A DNA stretch of 64,000 nt from positions 1 through 64,000 of the forward strand of contig NZ_AJJL01000022.1 of assembly GCF_000257905.1 (NCBI RefSeq). The letters are read 5' to 3'. The number at the start of each line of letters is the position of its first letter. Positions within the stretch are counted from its first letter, which is position 1. This document shows positions 40,218-49,556 of the stretch, piece after piece. The position numbers and the translations under genes are program-made. Origin of the DNA: Streptococcus mitis SK579. GTDB lineage: Bacteria; Bacillota; Bacilli; Lactobacillales; Streptococcaceae. The notes beneath the pieces were generated by a model, which saw only the letters and a program-made list of their open reading frames with translations, searched no databases and was not told the origin of the DNA.

Positions 40218-40246
40218 ACAGGGAGTGAGTCCGAGGCTCATTCCCT
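40218..40246 (-). terminator. Hairpin between livJ and livH
   Basis: On the minus strand GGGAATGAG and CTCACTCCC form a stem with one mismatch and a short loop. The following T run is weak, so partial termination is likely, raising livJ over livHMGF. Confidence 0.55.
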
Positions 40247-40263
40247 ATTTCAACATTTTTCTA

Positions 40264-41424
40264 TTATGGTTTTACAACTTCTGCTGCTTCAACCTTACCA
40301 TTGTTCATGGTCATCATGTAAGCAGTTTTAACTGTGTTGTGGTCTGCATCGAAACTTGTTTGACCAGTTACACCTTCAAAGTCTTTTGTTTTAGCAAGGT
40401 TGTCCTTAATCTCACCTGAGTTTTTAGCACCTTTTGCTGCGTTTGCTACAAGGTGAACTGAATCATAAGCCAAGGCTGCAAATGTTGAAGGCTCTTCGTT
40501 GTACTTAGCACGGTAAGCATCAAGGAAGGCTTTTGCTTTAGCTGAAACTTCTACAGTAGTTGAGAAGCCTGAGATAAAGTAGATGTTTGATGCTTTTTCA
40601 GCAGTTGCTTGTTGTACAAACTCTTCACCGTTGAATCCATCACCACCAACGATTGGTTTGTCAATTCCCATGCCACGCGCTTGGTTTACAATTTTACCAG
40701 CTTCAGTGTAGTAACCAGGAACAACGATCGCATCAAAGTCTTTCCCTTTCATTTTTGTAAGGGCTGCTTGGAAGTCTGTGTCACCCGCTACGAAAGTTTC
40801 ATCTGCAACGATTTCACCTTTGTAAGTTTCACGGAAGGCTTTGGCAATACCTTTAGCATAGTCGCTGGCATTGTCAGTGTAAAGAACAACTTTCTTAGCT
40901 TGCAATTTATCAGAAACATAGTTTGAGATAATTTTTCCTTGGAAGCTATCTTGGAAAGTTCCGATAAAGAGGTAATCTTGACCTTTAGTCAATCCATCTT
41001 GAGTCGCACTTGGCGAAATCAACGGAACACCTGCTTTTGTAGCATTAGCTACCGCAGCTGCAGTTGCACCAGATGTCGCAGGTCCTACGATTGCTGATAC
41101 CTTAGATTGGGTTACAAGGTTAGTTGTTACTGAAGCCGCCTCAGCTGTTTCAGACTTGTTATCTTTATCAACTACTTCGATTTGTTTTCCATCGATACCA
41201 CCTGCTGCATTGATTTCATCAACGGCAAGTTGGGCACCTTTTTGTTCAGATGTACCGTAGGCTGCTACAGCACCAGTTTCCTCAAAGTTAAATCCGATTT
41301 TGATTGTCTTTTCATCTACTGAGTTACCAGCAGCGTTTGACGCTCCAGACTTCACTTCTCCACAGGCTGCAAGAAGTGCTACACTTGCAAGCGCCACAAA
41401 CGATAGGGCAAATTTTTTCTTCAT
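40264..41424 (-). CDS. livJ: Branched-chain amino-acid binding lipoprotein LivJ
   Basis: A 386-residue periplasmic-binding-protein family lipoprotein with a lipobox LAAC at residues 18-21, a short Ser/Asn-rich linker, and a Leu/Ile/Val-binding fold (IKIGFNFEETGAVAAYG and onward). It delivers branched-chain amino acids to LivHM. It is the first gene of the liv operon with a near-consensus promoter. Confidence 0.95.
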   Translation of the reverse strand: MKKKFALSFVALASVALLAACGEVKSGASNAAGNSVDEKTIKIGFNFEETGAVAAYGTSEQKGAQLAVDEINAAGGIDGKQIEVVDKDNKSETAEAASVTTNLVTQSKVSAIVGPATSGATAAAVANATKAGVPLISPSATQDGLTKGQDYLFIGTFQDSFQGKIISNYVSDKLQAKKVVLYTDNASDYAKGIAKAFRETYKGEIVADETFVAGDTDFQAALTKMKGKDFDAIVVPGYYTEAGKIVNQARGMGIDKPIVGGDGFNGEEFVQQATAEKASNIYFISGFSTTVEVSAKAKAFLDAYRAKYNEEPSTFAALAYDSVHLVANAAKGAKNSGEIKDNLAKTKDFEGVTGQTSFDADHNTVKTAYMMTMNNGKVEAAEVVKP

Positions 41425-41465
41425 CTTTTTTGACTCCTTATTTCTTAAATAAATAGCATGTTAAG

Positions 41466-41494
41466 AATATACCGAATTATCAGAAAATTGTCAA
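41466..41494 (-). promoter_or_regulatory. livJ promoter
   Basis: TTGACA (41489-41494) and TATATT (41466-41471) with a 17-base spacer on the minus strand. The -35 region overlaps the end of ylbG. Confidence 0.75.
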
Positions 41495-41778
41495 CACTTT
41501 TCTTGAACTTTTTCGATGATAACGTTTTCCTCTCGATAAAGATTGCCCACAAAGGGTGTTTCCAGCTCTTGAATATGACAAGCTCTAACTTTTTTGATAA
41601 ATCTTTCCTTACCTAATCTCTCAACTATGCTCTCTAGATTCTCTGTTGGAACATAGAGTTGCAAGTAGCGATGTTTCTTGGAATGATAGGTAATATCTCC
41701 ATAATCCTGCAGTTTTTTGGCATCACGATTATAGTAAAGATAGATAATCAATCCAGATCGATTGACTTTTTCAAACAT
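41491..41778 (-). CDS. YlbG family protein (DUF2129)
   Basis: A small 95-residue protein of the YlbG/UPF0298 family, with the pattern [17 protein letters not shown] and a basic centre. Function is not established. It lies between clpP and livJ, in the usual streptococcal order. Confidence 0.85.
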   Translation of the reverse strand: MFEKVNRSGLIIYLYYNRDAKKLQDYGDITYHSKKHRYLQLYVPTENLESIVERLGKERFIKKVRACHIQELETPFVGNLYREENVIIEKVQEKC

Positions 41779-41817
41779 GATAAATCCTCTTTCTAAGAAA
41801 TCTCCCTCTATTATACC

Positions 41818-41844
41818 AAAAAAAGCAAACTCAGTCGAGTTTGC
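41818..41844 (-). terminator. Terminator of clpP
   Basis: Perfect 8-bp stem GCAAACTC/GAGTTTGC (41825-41844) followed by seven T on the minus strand. Confidence 0.8.
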
Positions 41845-41853
41845 CTTCTTTCA

Positions 41854-42447
41854 TCATTGGTTCAATGAATTGTTGGCCATGATTTCATCAATAAAGCCAT
41901 ATTCAAGTGTTTCTTGGGCACTCATCCAGTTATCACGTTCTGCATCTGCGTGGACTTTTTCCATTGACTGACCTGAATTTTCAGCCAAGATTTTTTCCAA
42001 AGTATTACGAGTTTTAAGCAAGTGTTCTGCAGCAATCGCCATATCGGTTTGTTGGGTACCACCACCTGTACCACCCATTGGTTGGTGGATCATGTATTCA
42101 GCATTTGGAAGCATGAAACGTTTGCCCTTTGCTCCACTTGATGCGATGACTGTCCCCATAGATGCAGCCATTCCCATAACGATGGTTTGGACATCTGCCT
42201 TGATAAAGTTCATGGTATCAACGATTGCCAAGCCAGCTGAAACAGACCCCCCAGGTGTATTGACATAAAGGTAAATATCTTTTGTACTATCTTGGGCATC
42301 CAAGAAAAGCAATTGGGCAATAACAGAGTTAGCCATATTGTCTTCAACTGGACCTGTCAGCATAATGATGCGGTCTTTGAGAAGACGTGAGTAAATATCG
42401 TAGGAACGTTCTCCTCGGCTTGTTTGTTCGATAACTACAGGAATCAT
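41854..42447 (-). CDS. clpP: ATP-dependent Clp protease proteolytic subunit ClpP
   Basis: The 197-residue serine protease shows the catalytic Ser in [11 protein letters not shown] (about residue 96) and the His in MIHQP (about residue 121). Asp lies about 50 residues later in the DAERDNWMS region. It forms the barrel with ClpC/ClpX/ClpE ATPases. A perfect CtsR operator overlaps its promoter, so it belongs to the heat-shock regulon. Confidence 0.97.
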   Translation of the reverse strand: MIPVVIEQTSRGERSYDIYSRLLKDRIIMLTGPVEDNMANSVIAQLLFLDAQDSTKDIYLYVNTPGGSVSAGLAIVDTMNFIKADVQTIVMGMAASMGTVIASSGAKGKRFMLPNAEYMIHQPMGGTGGGTQQTDMAIAAEHLLKTRNTLEKILAENSGQSMEKVHADAERDNWMSAQETLEYGFIDEIMANNSLNQ

Positions 42448-42501
42448 TCAATTCTCCTTTTGAGTTTTAATTTTGTTGGTCAAATGACTGAAGATAAGAC
42501 T

Positions 42502-42530
42502 ATTATAATATCTAGGTCAAAAAAGGTCAA
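42502..42530 (-). promoter_or_regulatory. clpP promoter
   Basis: TTGACC (42525-42530) and TATAAT (42502-42507) with a 17-base spacer on the minus strand; the -35 lies inside the CtsR box. Confidence 0.8.
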
Positions 42531-42531
42531 A
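42515..42531 (+). promoter_or_regulatory. CtsR operator
   Basis: GGTCAAAAAAGGTCAAA fits the CtsR direct-repeat heptamer consensus (GGTCAAA, three bases, GGTCAAA) and covers the clpP -35 box. Confidence 0.85.
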
Positions 42532-42619
42532 TTTTTGCTCTGTTTTCATTAGACAGAAACAAAAATTCAACCTCCTTTCACGATTAGAAATCCTTTTCCA
42601 AGTCAATCTCTTTTTAATT

Positions 42620-43249
42620 TTATTTTGTACCGAACAAACGGTCTCCAGCATCTCCAAGACCTGGAACGATATAACCGTGTTCGTTCAAGCGTTCATCCAA
42701 GGCTGCTGTAAAGATTTCTACATCTGGATGAGCTTCTTGAAGAGCTTTAACACCTTCTGGAGCAGATACAAGGCAGACAAATTTGATATTTGATGCGCCA
42801 CGTTTTTTAAGAGAATCAACAGCCAAGATTGCTGATCCACCTGTTGCCAACATTGGGTCTACGACAAAAATTTGACGTTGGTCAATATCTTCAGGCAATT
42901 TCACTAAGTACTCAACTGGTTGAAGTGTTTCTTCATCACGGTACATACCGATGTGACCAACTTTAGCAGCTGGAACCAGGCTCAAGAGCCCATCAACCAT
43001 CCCGATACCAGCACGCAAGATTGGAACGATGGCCAATTTCTTACCTGCCAATTGTTTTTGAACTGTTTTGATGATTGGTGTTTCGATTTCCACATCTTCT
43101 AGTGGAAGATCACGAAGTACTTCATACCCCATCAACATTGCAATCTCATCTACTAGCTCACGGAAAGCTTTTGTAGAAGTATCTGTACGACGCAAGATTG
43201 ACAATTTGTGTTGAATCAGTGGATGATTAATAACTTCAATTTTTCCCAT
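42620..43249 (-). CDS. upp: Uracil phosphoribosyltransferase
   Basis: The 209-residue salvage enzyme makes UMP from uracil and PRPP. The PRPP loop [12 protein letters not shown] and the uracil-binding region near the C-terminus ([12 protein letters not shown]) are intact. The start ATG 43249 follows a GAAGGAATT site; seven upstream codons to 43270 are open but probably untranslated. Confidence 0.96.
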   Translation of the reverse strand: MGKIEVINHPLIQHKLSILRRTDTSTKAFRELVDEIAMLMGYEVLRDLPLEDVEIETPIIKTVQKQLAGKKLAIVPILRAGIGMVDGLLSLVPAAKVGHIGMYRDEETLQPVEYLVKLPEDIDQRQIFVVDPMLATGGSAILAVDSLKKRGASNIKFVCLVSAPEGVKALQEAHPDVEIFTAALDERLNEHGYIVPGLGDAGDRLFGTK

Positions 43250-43291
43250 TTTTGGAATTCCTTCTTTCAATTTATTCTTCTTATTATACCA

Positions 43292-43322
43292 AAAAACGGT
43301 TTAAAAATCTTTCTAAACCATT
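43292..43322 (-). terminator. Terminator of the comEB gene
   Basis: Stem GGTTTA/TAAACC followed on the minus strand by a run of T. Confidence 0.6.
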
Positions 43323-43337
43323 TATTTTTGATAATTT

Positions 43338-43805
43338 TTACATTAGATCTGCCTCTTTAAGAGCGGACTGTACTGTCTCAAGTGGTAAATGGGTCAATTC
43401 TGTCCCTTTTTCTTGATAAAGGTATTGGGCATAGTCGTCCATTCGGTACTGGTTGATATAAACTACGCGCTTACAACCTACCTGCAGCAATTGTTTCGTG
43501 CAATTCAGACAAGGAAAATGGGTTACATAGGCTGTAAAGCCTTTAGGAACACCACGTTCAGCACCTTGAAGAATGGCATTAACCTCGGCGTGAAGGGTGC
43601 GAACACAGTGTCCTTCAATGACCAAACATTCGTGATCAATACAATGCTCGGTTCCTGACACCGAACCATTATAACCAGTGGAAATAACTTTATTATCCTT
43701 AACCAGAATCGCGCCCACTTTGGCACGTTTACAAGTGGAACGATTGGCAATTAGTAGGGCTTGAGCTGCAAAGTACTCATCCCAGGCTAGTCTTTTTTCA
43801 GTCAT
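43338..43805 (-). CDS. comEB: dCMP/cytidine deaminase family protein (ComEB-like)
   Basis: The 155-residue zinc deaminase has HAEVNAILQ (zinc His and catalytic Glu) and PCLNCTKQL (zinc Cys pair). The family supplies dUMP from dCMP; the ComEB name comes from the Bacillus competence operon, but this copy is beside upp and not in a comE operon. Confidence 0.9.
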   Translation of the reverse strand: MTEKRLAWDEYFAAQALLIANRSTCKRAKVGAILVKDNKVISTGYNGSVSGTEHCIDHECLVIEGHCVRTLHAEVNAILQGAERGVPKGFTAYVTHFPCLNCTKQLLQVGCKRVVYINQYRMDDYAQYLYQEKGTELTHLPLETVQSALKEADLM

Positions 43806-43823
43806 CTCTTTTCTCCTTTTTCT

Positions 43824-44381
43824 CTATTTTTTAAAAAATGGTAACCGTAAATCCGCAATCTTTTCAGCAGGTACTTTCATGCCATCCTTGATCCATTTTA
43901 GAAGGACTGAGACGATGGCCGAGCTCCAGAAGGAATGAAGATAAGAGCTGACACCTTTTGATTTTCCATGGTATTTTTCTAAAAATTCCTGCATGGCCTG
44001 GACAAAGATTTTTTCCAAATGGTAATCTAAGGCAAGTTGAATCACTCTGGCTTCCTTTCTTGCTTCTCGGAAAAGGTGAACCCAGACCAGATAAAGGTCT
44101 GTCTTTAGATCGTAATGATGCAGCTGTTCCATAATATTGTGGACACTCCGTTTAAAGACGCTCTCTAAAATTTCCTCTTTGGAATCATAATTGCGATAAA
44201 AGGCCGCACGCGAAACGCCTGCACGTTTGACCAACTCAGAAATACTAATCTTGGTCAAGTCCTTTTTTTCCAAGAGTTGTAAGAGGGCTGTTTCAAGGGC
44301 TTCTCTGGTTAATAAATTGGATTCTTGGTTTGATTTTCTGAGATTTTCAAGAGATTTTTCAGAGATTCTACGTTCAGACAT
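43824..44381 (-). CDS. TetR/AcrR family regulator
   Basis: The 185-residue regulator has an N-terminal HTH (KISISELVKRAGVSRAAFYRNY, about residues 39-60) and a helical ligand domain. It is transcribed away from the DegV gene, and a 25-base palindrome (44468-44492) in that gene's leader is the best operator candidate. The likely target is therefore its divergent neighbour. Confidence 0.87.
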   Translation of the reverse strand: MSERRISEKSLENLRKSNQESNLLTREALETALLQLLEKKDLTKISISELVKRAGVSRAAFYRNYDSKEEILESVFKRSVHNIMEQLHHYDLKTDLYLVWVHLFREARKEARVIQLALDYHLEKIFVQAMQEFLEKYHGKSKGVSSYLHSFWSSAIVSVLLKWIKDGMKVPAEKIADLRLPFFKK

Positions 44382-44443
44382 AACATTTTCTTTCTACTTG
44401 TCACAACAGACGGATGAGGCTTTTGTTTCAAGGGCTTTCATGA

Positions 44444-44449
44444 TATAAT
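44444..44449 (+). promoter_or_regulatory. degV promoter (-10)
   Basis: TATAAT on the plus strand, preceded by a TGA extended element; no good -35 is seen. Confidence 0.6.
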
Positions 44450-44467
44450 TGTAAAAAAAGACAGAAC

Positions 44468-44492
44468 CTTTGTCAATGTATAACTGACAAAG
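44468..44492. promoter_or_regulatory. Palindromic operator candidate for the TetR regulator
   Basis: Perfect 8-base arms CTTTGTCA and TGACAAAG around nine bases. It lies between the degV -10 box and its start codon and is divergent to the TetR gene. Confidence 0.6.
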
Positions 44493-44505
44493 ATGGAGAA
44501 TTTCT

Positions 44506-45351
44506 ATGACTTGGAAGATTATTGCTGACTCTGGTTGTGATTATCGTCAGCTGGAGACACCAGCTATTGATACAACCTTTGTGAGTGTCCCCTTAACCAT
44601 TCAAGTAGCTGATCAGGTCTTTGTTGATGATGTTAGTCTTAACATTGATAAAATGATGGAAACCATGTATGCAACCGCAGAAGCTTCAAAATCAGCTTGT
44701 CCAAGCCCAGATGATTATTTACGAGCATTTGAAGGAGCCAAAAACATTTTCCTAGTAACCATCACAGGTACTCTTTCTGGCAGTCACAATAGTGCTCAAC
44801 TAGCAAAGAATATTTATCTGGAAGACCATCCTGACACTAAGATTCATGTGATTGATAGTTTGTCTGCTGGCGGTGAGGTTGACTTACTCGTAGAAAAATT
44901 AAATGATTTGATTGACCAGGGCTTATCTTTTGAAGAAGTGGTTGAAGCTGTCACTACCTATCAAGAAAAAACCAAGTTACTCTTTGTCCTAGCCAAAGTC
45001 GATAACTTGGTGAAAAACGGCCGTTTGAGCAAGCTCATCGGTACAGTTGTTGGCCTTCTCAACATTCGTATGGTCGGAGAAGCTAGTGAAACTGGAACCC
45101 TTGAATTGCTACAAAAAGCACGAGGTCCAAAGAAATCAGTTCAAGCTGCCTATGATGAAATCATTAAAGCTGGATATGCTGGTGGCCGTATTGTCATGGC
45201 CCAACGCAATAACGAAAAATGTTGTCAACAGCTCTCAGAGCGAATCCGTGAAACCTTCCCACATGCGGATATCAAAATTCTCCCAACATCTGGCCTCTGC
45301 AGTTTCTATGCAGAAGATGGCGGTTTGCTGATGGGATATGAAATTGATTAA
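44506..45351 (+). CDS. DegV family protein (FakB-like fatty-acid binding)
   Basis: The 281-residue DegV protein has the N-terminal IIADSGCD strand, TITGTLSGSHNSA (lipid head-group binding loop) and VDSLSAGGE motifs. FakB members present fatty acids to the kinase FakA for phosphorylation before phospholipid synthesis. Which FakB paralogue this is cannot be told. A GGAGA site precedes the ATG. Confidence 0.9.
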   Translation: MTWKIIADSGCDYRQLETPAIDTTFVSVPLTIQVADQVFVDDVSLNIDKMMETMYATAEASKSACPSPDDYLRAFEGAKNIFLVTITGTLSGSHNSAQLAKNIYLEDHPDTKIHVIDSLSAGGEVDLLVEKLNDLIDQGLSFEEVVEAVTTYQEKTKLLFVLAKVDNLVKNGRLSKLIGTVVGLLNIRMVGEASETGTLELLQKARGPKKSVQAAYDEIIKAGYAGGRIVMAQRNNEKCCQQLSERIRETFPHADIKILPTSGLCSFYAEDGGLLMGYEID

Positions 45352-45362
45352 TTGCATTCTTG

Positions 45363-46587
<1,225 letters not shown>

Positions 46588-46624
46588 TTGAATGACTAAA
46601 ATACCAAATAAGAAAGGAAGTCCT

Positions 46625-47146
46625 TTGGAACATATTATTTTACTAAGAGGTGTTACTCCTAATGGAAAAAATGCTATCCCGAAAATGTCTTATTTGGTAG
46701 ATATTTTAACAGAAGCTGGTTTTCAACAAGTTCGAACTTATATTCAAAGTGGAAATATCATTCTTGAAAGTGACTTAACCCTAGAAGAAATACGAGAACA
46801 GGTTCATACTCTAATAAAGGAAAAGATTGGAGCCGATCTCAAAATAATCATTAAGAATAAGGATATTTTTAAAAACATTGTCCAAGAAAATCCGTTTGGA
46901 GAACACTATCTTTATGACCGTGTACACGTGATTTTTTATCAAGAACCTATTCAAATCCTCCCTCTAGAAAAATTGAAAATTGATTATGGTGAAGAAGAAA
47001 TTTGTATCGGTAACCATTGTCTTTACCTCTATCTCCCTAGAACTGCAAAACAAAAGAAACTCCATACCAACTATCTTGAAAAGCTTTTTAATGTAGATTT
47101 GACCATGCGAAAACTAAATGTGGTAGAAAAATTATTAAGCAAGTAA
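46625..47146 (+). CDS. DUF1697 family protein
   Basis: A protein of about 173 residues with the DUF1697 opening IILLRGVTPNGKNAIPKM and a YIQSGNII motif. Function is unknown. Two starts are possible. TTG 46625 has a strong AAAGGAAG site five bases upstream and gives the normal family N-terminus. ATG 46592 adds eleven lysine-rich residues and has no site. I prefer the TTG. Confidence 0.8.
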   Translation: MEHIILLRGVTPNGKNAIPKMSYLVDILTEAGFQQVRTYIQSGNIILESDLTLEEIREQVHTLIKEKIGADLKIIIKNKDIFKNIVQENPFGEHYLYDRVHVIFYQEPIQILPLEKLKIDYGEEEICIGNHCLYLYLPRTAKQKKLHTNYLEKLFNVDLTMRKLNVVEKLLSK

Positions 47147-47159
47147 TACTTGAATTTAG

Positions 47160-47191
47160 AAAAAATCGGAAGAATACTCCTCCGATTTTAT
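47160..47191. terminator. Bidirectional terminator
   Basis: AAAATCGGA and TCCGATTTT arms with A and T flanks lie between the convergent DUF1697 and MerR genes. Confidence 0.75.
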
Positions 47192-47928
47192 TTTGTCTGA
47201 GTTTGGACATAATGAGCAATGACATCTGATGTGTACTGGGCTGTTCCATCTCCAAATTTATCAATATTTTCCTTAAACTCTGGGTTATAGACGTAGCCCT
47301 TGCCGATATATCCGAAGACCTCAACAGAACAATCAAATCCATAAGTACGGATGGCTTGCAAGAGCTTGGCTGCTTGCTCTTGGTTTTCAGTTGCTGTTGC
47401 AGGTAAACCAGCTTGAAGATTTTGTGACAAAGCTTGAAAAACTTGGTTGAAGGCAACCGTAGCCTCATCTTCGTGACCTTTTTGACGCTCGAGCGCTTGG
47501 TCCATGACTTCTTGTCCATATTTCTCTACCGCCTCTTGGTGGTATTTTTGATGGTCTTGGTAGTTAAACCCAGCAAATTTCTCTTGAATGCTCATTTCTC
47601 TTTCTCCTTTTTGTTCTTGAATGGTTTTTTGCAAGGTAGAAATTAAGGTATCCAGATGTTGCCTTTCTCGAGTCAAATAGTCCAACTGCCTAGTCAAATG
47701 AGGTAATAAATCTGATCTATCTTCCTTTAATAGCTCTGCTATTTTTTCTAAAGAAAAGCCTAGATATTTGTAATATAGAATGACCTGAAGGCGTTCCAAA
47801 TCCTCTTGACTGTAGGTTCGATAGCCGTTTTCTGACTTTAAAGGAACCAAGAGTCCTATCTTGTCATAGTGGTGTAGGGTTTTGACAGAGACACCTGAAA
47901 GCTGGGCGGCTTCTTTTATATGGTACAT
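47188..47928 (-). CDS. MerR family regulator with TipAS antibiotic-recognition domain
   Basis: The 246-residue protein has a MerR HTH (residues 1-70, HHYDKIGLL), a coiled-coil linker (about 75-110), and a C-terminal TipAS/albicidin-type ligand domain (about 120-246, KFAGFNYQDHQKYHQEA). It probably senses a thiopeptide-like or other drug. Its promoter has the long 19-base spacer typical of MerR activation, so it should activate its own gene. Confidence 0.88.
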   Translation of the reverse strand: MYHIKEAAQLSGVSVKTLHHYDKIGLLVPLKSENGYRTYSQEDLERLQVILYYKYLGFSLEKIAELLKEDRSDLLPHLTRQLDYLTRERQHLDTLISTLQKTIQEQKGEREMSIQEKFAGFNYQDHQKYHQEAVEKYGQEVMDQALERQKGHEDEATVAFNQVFQALSQNLQAGLPATATENQEQAAKLLQAIRTYGFDCSVEVFGYIGKGYVYNPEFKENIDKFGDGTAQYTSDVIAHYVQTQTK

Positions 47929-47948
47929 GATTTCCTCCTTACATATAT

Positions 47949-47979
47949 AGTATAACCCCTCCCCTTAGGTCAGAGTCAA
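47949..47979 (-). promoter_or_regulatory. MerR-type promoter with 19-base spacer
   Basis: TTGACT (47974-47979) and TATACT (47949-47954) are 19 bases apart on the minus strand, with a G/C-rich partial dyad between them. MerR proteins untwist such promoters when activated. Confidence 0.7.
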
Positions 47980-48039
47980 GTGTTTTTGCGAAACATTTTA
48001 ATTTTTTGTGAAAGCTGTGAAAACTTGAAAATGGTTTTC

Positions 48040-48068
48040 TTGACAGACCTTAGAAAACATGATAGGAT
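48040..48068 (+). promoter_or_regulatory. Promoter of the NSS symporter
   Basis: TTGACA (48040-48045), 17-base spacer, TAGGAT (48063-48068) on the plus strand. It implies a leader of about 100 bases containing the hairpins that follow. Confidence 0.65.
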
Positions 48069-48085
48069 AGTCAAGTCTATCAATC

Positions 48086-48148
48086 AAAAGAAAAGCTCAT
48101 CTTGAGTACTGATGAGGCTATTTGCCAAGGGCAGTAGCTTTTTCTTTT
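48086..48148 (+). ncRNA. Structured leader with terminator-like hairpin (attenuator or riboswitch candidate)
   Basis: Three nested pairings are visible. AAAAGAAAAGCT pairs with the T-rich segment 48136-48148 (one bulge). CTCATC/GATGAG (48096-48101 and 48111-48116) has an AGTACT-containing loop. GCTA/TAGC (48117-48120 and 48135-48138), with inner GCC/GGC, is followed by TTTTTCTTTT, an intrinsic terminator. It lies just after the transcription start and before the symporter's ribosome-binding site. I recognise no known riboswitch class. Confidence 0.5.
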
Positions 48149-48174
48149 GTAACACTAATTTTAGGAGTTTAACT

Positions 48175-49515
48175 ATGTCTGAAAAATCGCAATGGGGTTC
48201 TAAACTGGGCTTTATCCTCGCATCTGCTGGTTCAGCCATCGGACTTGGAGCCGTTTGGAAATTCCCCTACATGACTGCTGCTAATGGTGGAGGAGGCTTT
48301 TTATTGGTCTTTCTCGTTTCCACTATTTTAATCGGTTTCCCACTTCTCCTTGCTGAATTTGCCCTCGGCCGAAGCGCTGGTGTCTCTGGGATTAAAACCT
48401 TTGGAAAACTTGGTAAGAATAGCAAGTACAACTTCATCGGTTGGATTGGTGCCTTTGCCCTCTTTATCCTCTTATCATTTTACAGTGTTATTGGAGGATG
48501 GATTTTAGTCTATCTAGGCATTGAGTTTGGAAAATTGTTCCAACTTAGTGGAACAGGTGATTACGCTCAGTTATTTACTTCAATCATTTCAAATCCAGCC
48601 ATTGCCCTAGGCGCACAAGCTGCCTTTATATTATTGAACATCTTTATTGTATCACGTGGTGTTCAAAAAGGGATTGAAAGAGCATCTAAGGTTATGATGC
48701 CCCTGCTCTTTATCATCTTTGTCGTCATCATCGGTCGTTCTCTCAGTTTGTCAAATGCCATGGAAGGGGTTCTTTACTTCCTCAAACCAGACTTTTCAAA
48801 ACTGACAAGCGCTGGTCTCCTCTACGCTCTGGGACAATCTTTCTTTGCCCTCTCACTAGGGGTTACAGCCATGCTGACCTATGCTTCCTACTTGGACAAG
48901 AAAACCAATCTGGTCCAATCAGGAATTTCCATTGTAGCCATGAATATCTCGGTATCTATCATGGCAGGTCTTGCCATTTTCCCAGCCATGTCAGCCTTCA
49001 ATATCCAGTCTGAAGGGGGACCGAGCTTACTCTTTATCGTCTTGCCTCAGCTCTTTGACAAGATGCCTTTTGGAACTATTTTCTACATCCTCTTCCTCTT
49101 GCTCTTCCTCTTTGCGACGGTCACTTCTTCTGTCGTTATGCTAGAAATCAATGTGGGCAATATCACCGATCAGGACAACAGTAAGCGTGCCAAATGGAGT
49201 GTTATTTTAGGAATCTTGACCTTTGTCTTTGGAATTCCTTCAGCCCTTTCTTACGGTGTTATGGCAGATGTTCACATTTTTGGGAAGACCTTCTTTGACG
49301 CTATGGATTTCTTGGTTTCCAATCTCCTCATGCCATTTGGAGCTCTCTGCCTTTCACTCTTTACAGGCTACATCTTCAAAAAGGTTCTTGCCATGGAAGA
49401 ACTACACCTTGATGAAACAACATGGAAACAGGGACTTTTCCAAGTCTGGCTCTTCCTTCTTCGTTTCGTCATTCCAATCATTATCATTGTGGTCTTTATC
49501 GCCCAATTTATGTAA
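48175..49515 (+). CDS. Sodium-dependent symporter, NSS (neurotransmitter:sodium) family
   Basis: The 446-residue transporter of the LeuT type has about eleven to twelve helices, the helix-1 signature GSAIGLGAVWKFPYM with unwound sodium/substrate site, and ANGGGGFLL. Bacterial members carry amino acids. The start at 48175 has TAGGAG upstream; the open frame back to 48112 lies in the leader hairpins and is not likely translated. Confidence 0.9.
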   Translation: MSEKSQWGSKLGFILASAGSAIGLGAVWKFPYMTAANGGGGFLLVFLVSTILIGFPLLLAEFALGRSAGVSGIKTFGKLGKNSKYNFIGWIGAFALFILLSFYSVIGGWILVYLGIEFGKLFQLSGTGDYAQLFTSIISNPAIALGAQAAFILLNIFIVSRGVQKGIERASKVMMPLLFIIFVVIIGRSLSLSNAMEGVLYFLKPDFSKLTSAGLLYALGQSFFALSLGVTAMLTYASYLDKKTNLVQSGISIVAMNISVSIMAGLAIFPAMSAFNIQSEGGPSLLFIVLPQLFDKMPFGTIFYILFLLLFLFATVTSSVVMLEINVGNITDQDNSKRAKWSVILGILTFVFGIPSALSYGVMADVHIFGKTFFDAMDFLVSNLLMPFGALCLSLFTGYIFKKVLAMEELHLDETTWKQGLFQVWLFLLRFVIPIIIIVVFIAQFM

Positions 49516-49516
49516 T

Positions 49517-49556
49517 CAAAAAGGACTTGAGTAGTGAACTCAGGCCCTTTCTTTGT
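49517..49556 (+). terminator. Terminator between the NSS symporter and manA
   Basis: AAAGGACTTGAG and CTCAGGCCCTTT form an imperfect stem with a T-rich tail between convergent genes. Confidence 0.6.

Noticed and set aside
47088..47519. 143-codon minus-strand frame
   Set aside because: It overlaps the ends of the DUF1697 gene and the MerR gene in other frames; low-complexity, basic composition typical of a shadow.
48105..48135. CTGATGA motif in the NSS leader, as in a hammerhead ribozyme core
   Set aside because: The stem that follows is not closed by GAAA and the other conserved core bases are absent; better explained by the CTCATC/GATGAG hairpin.
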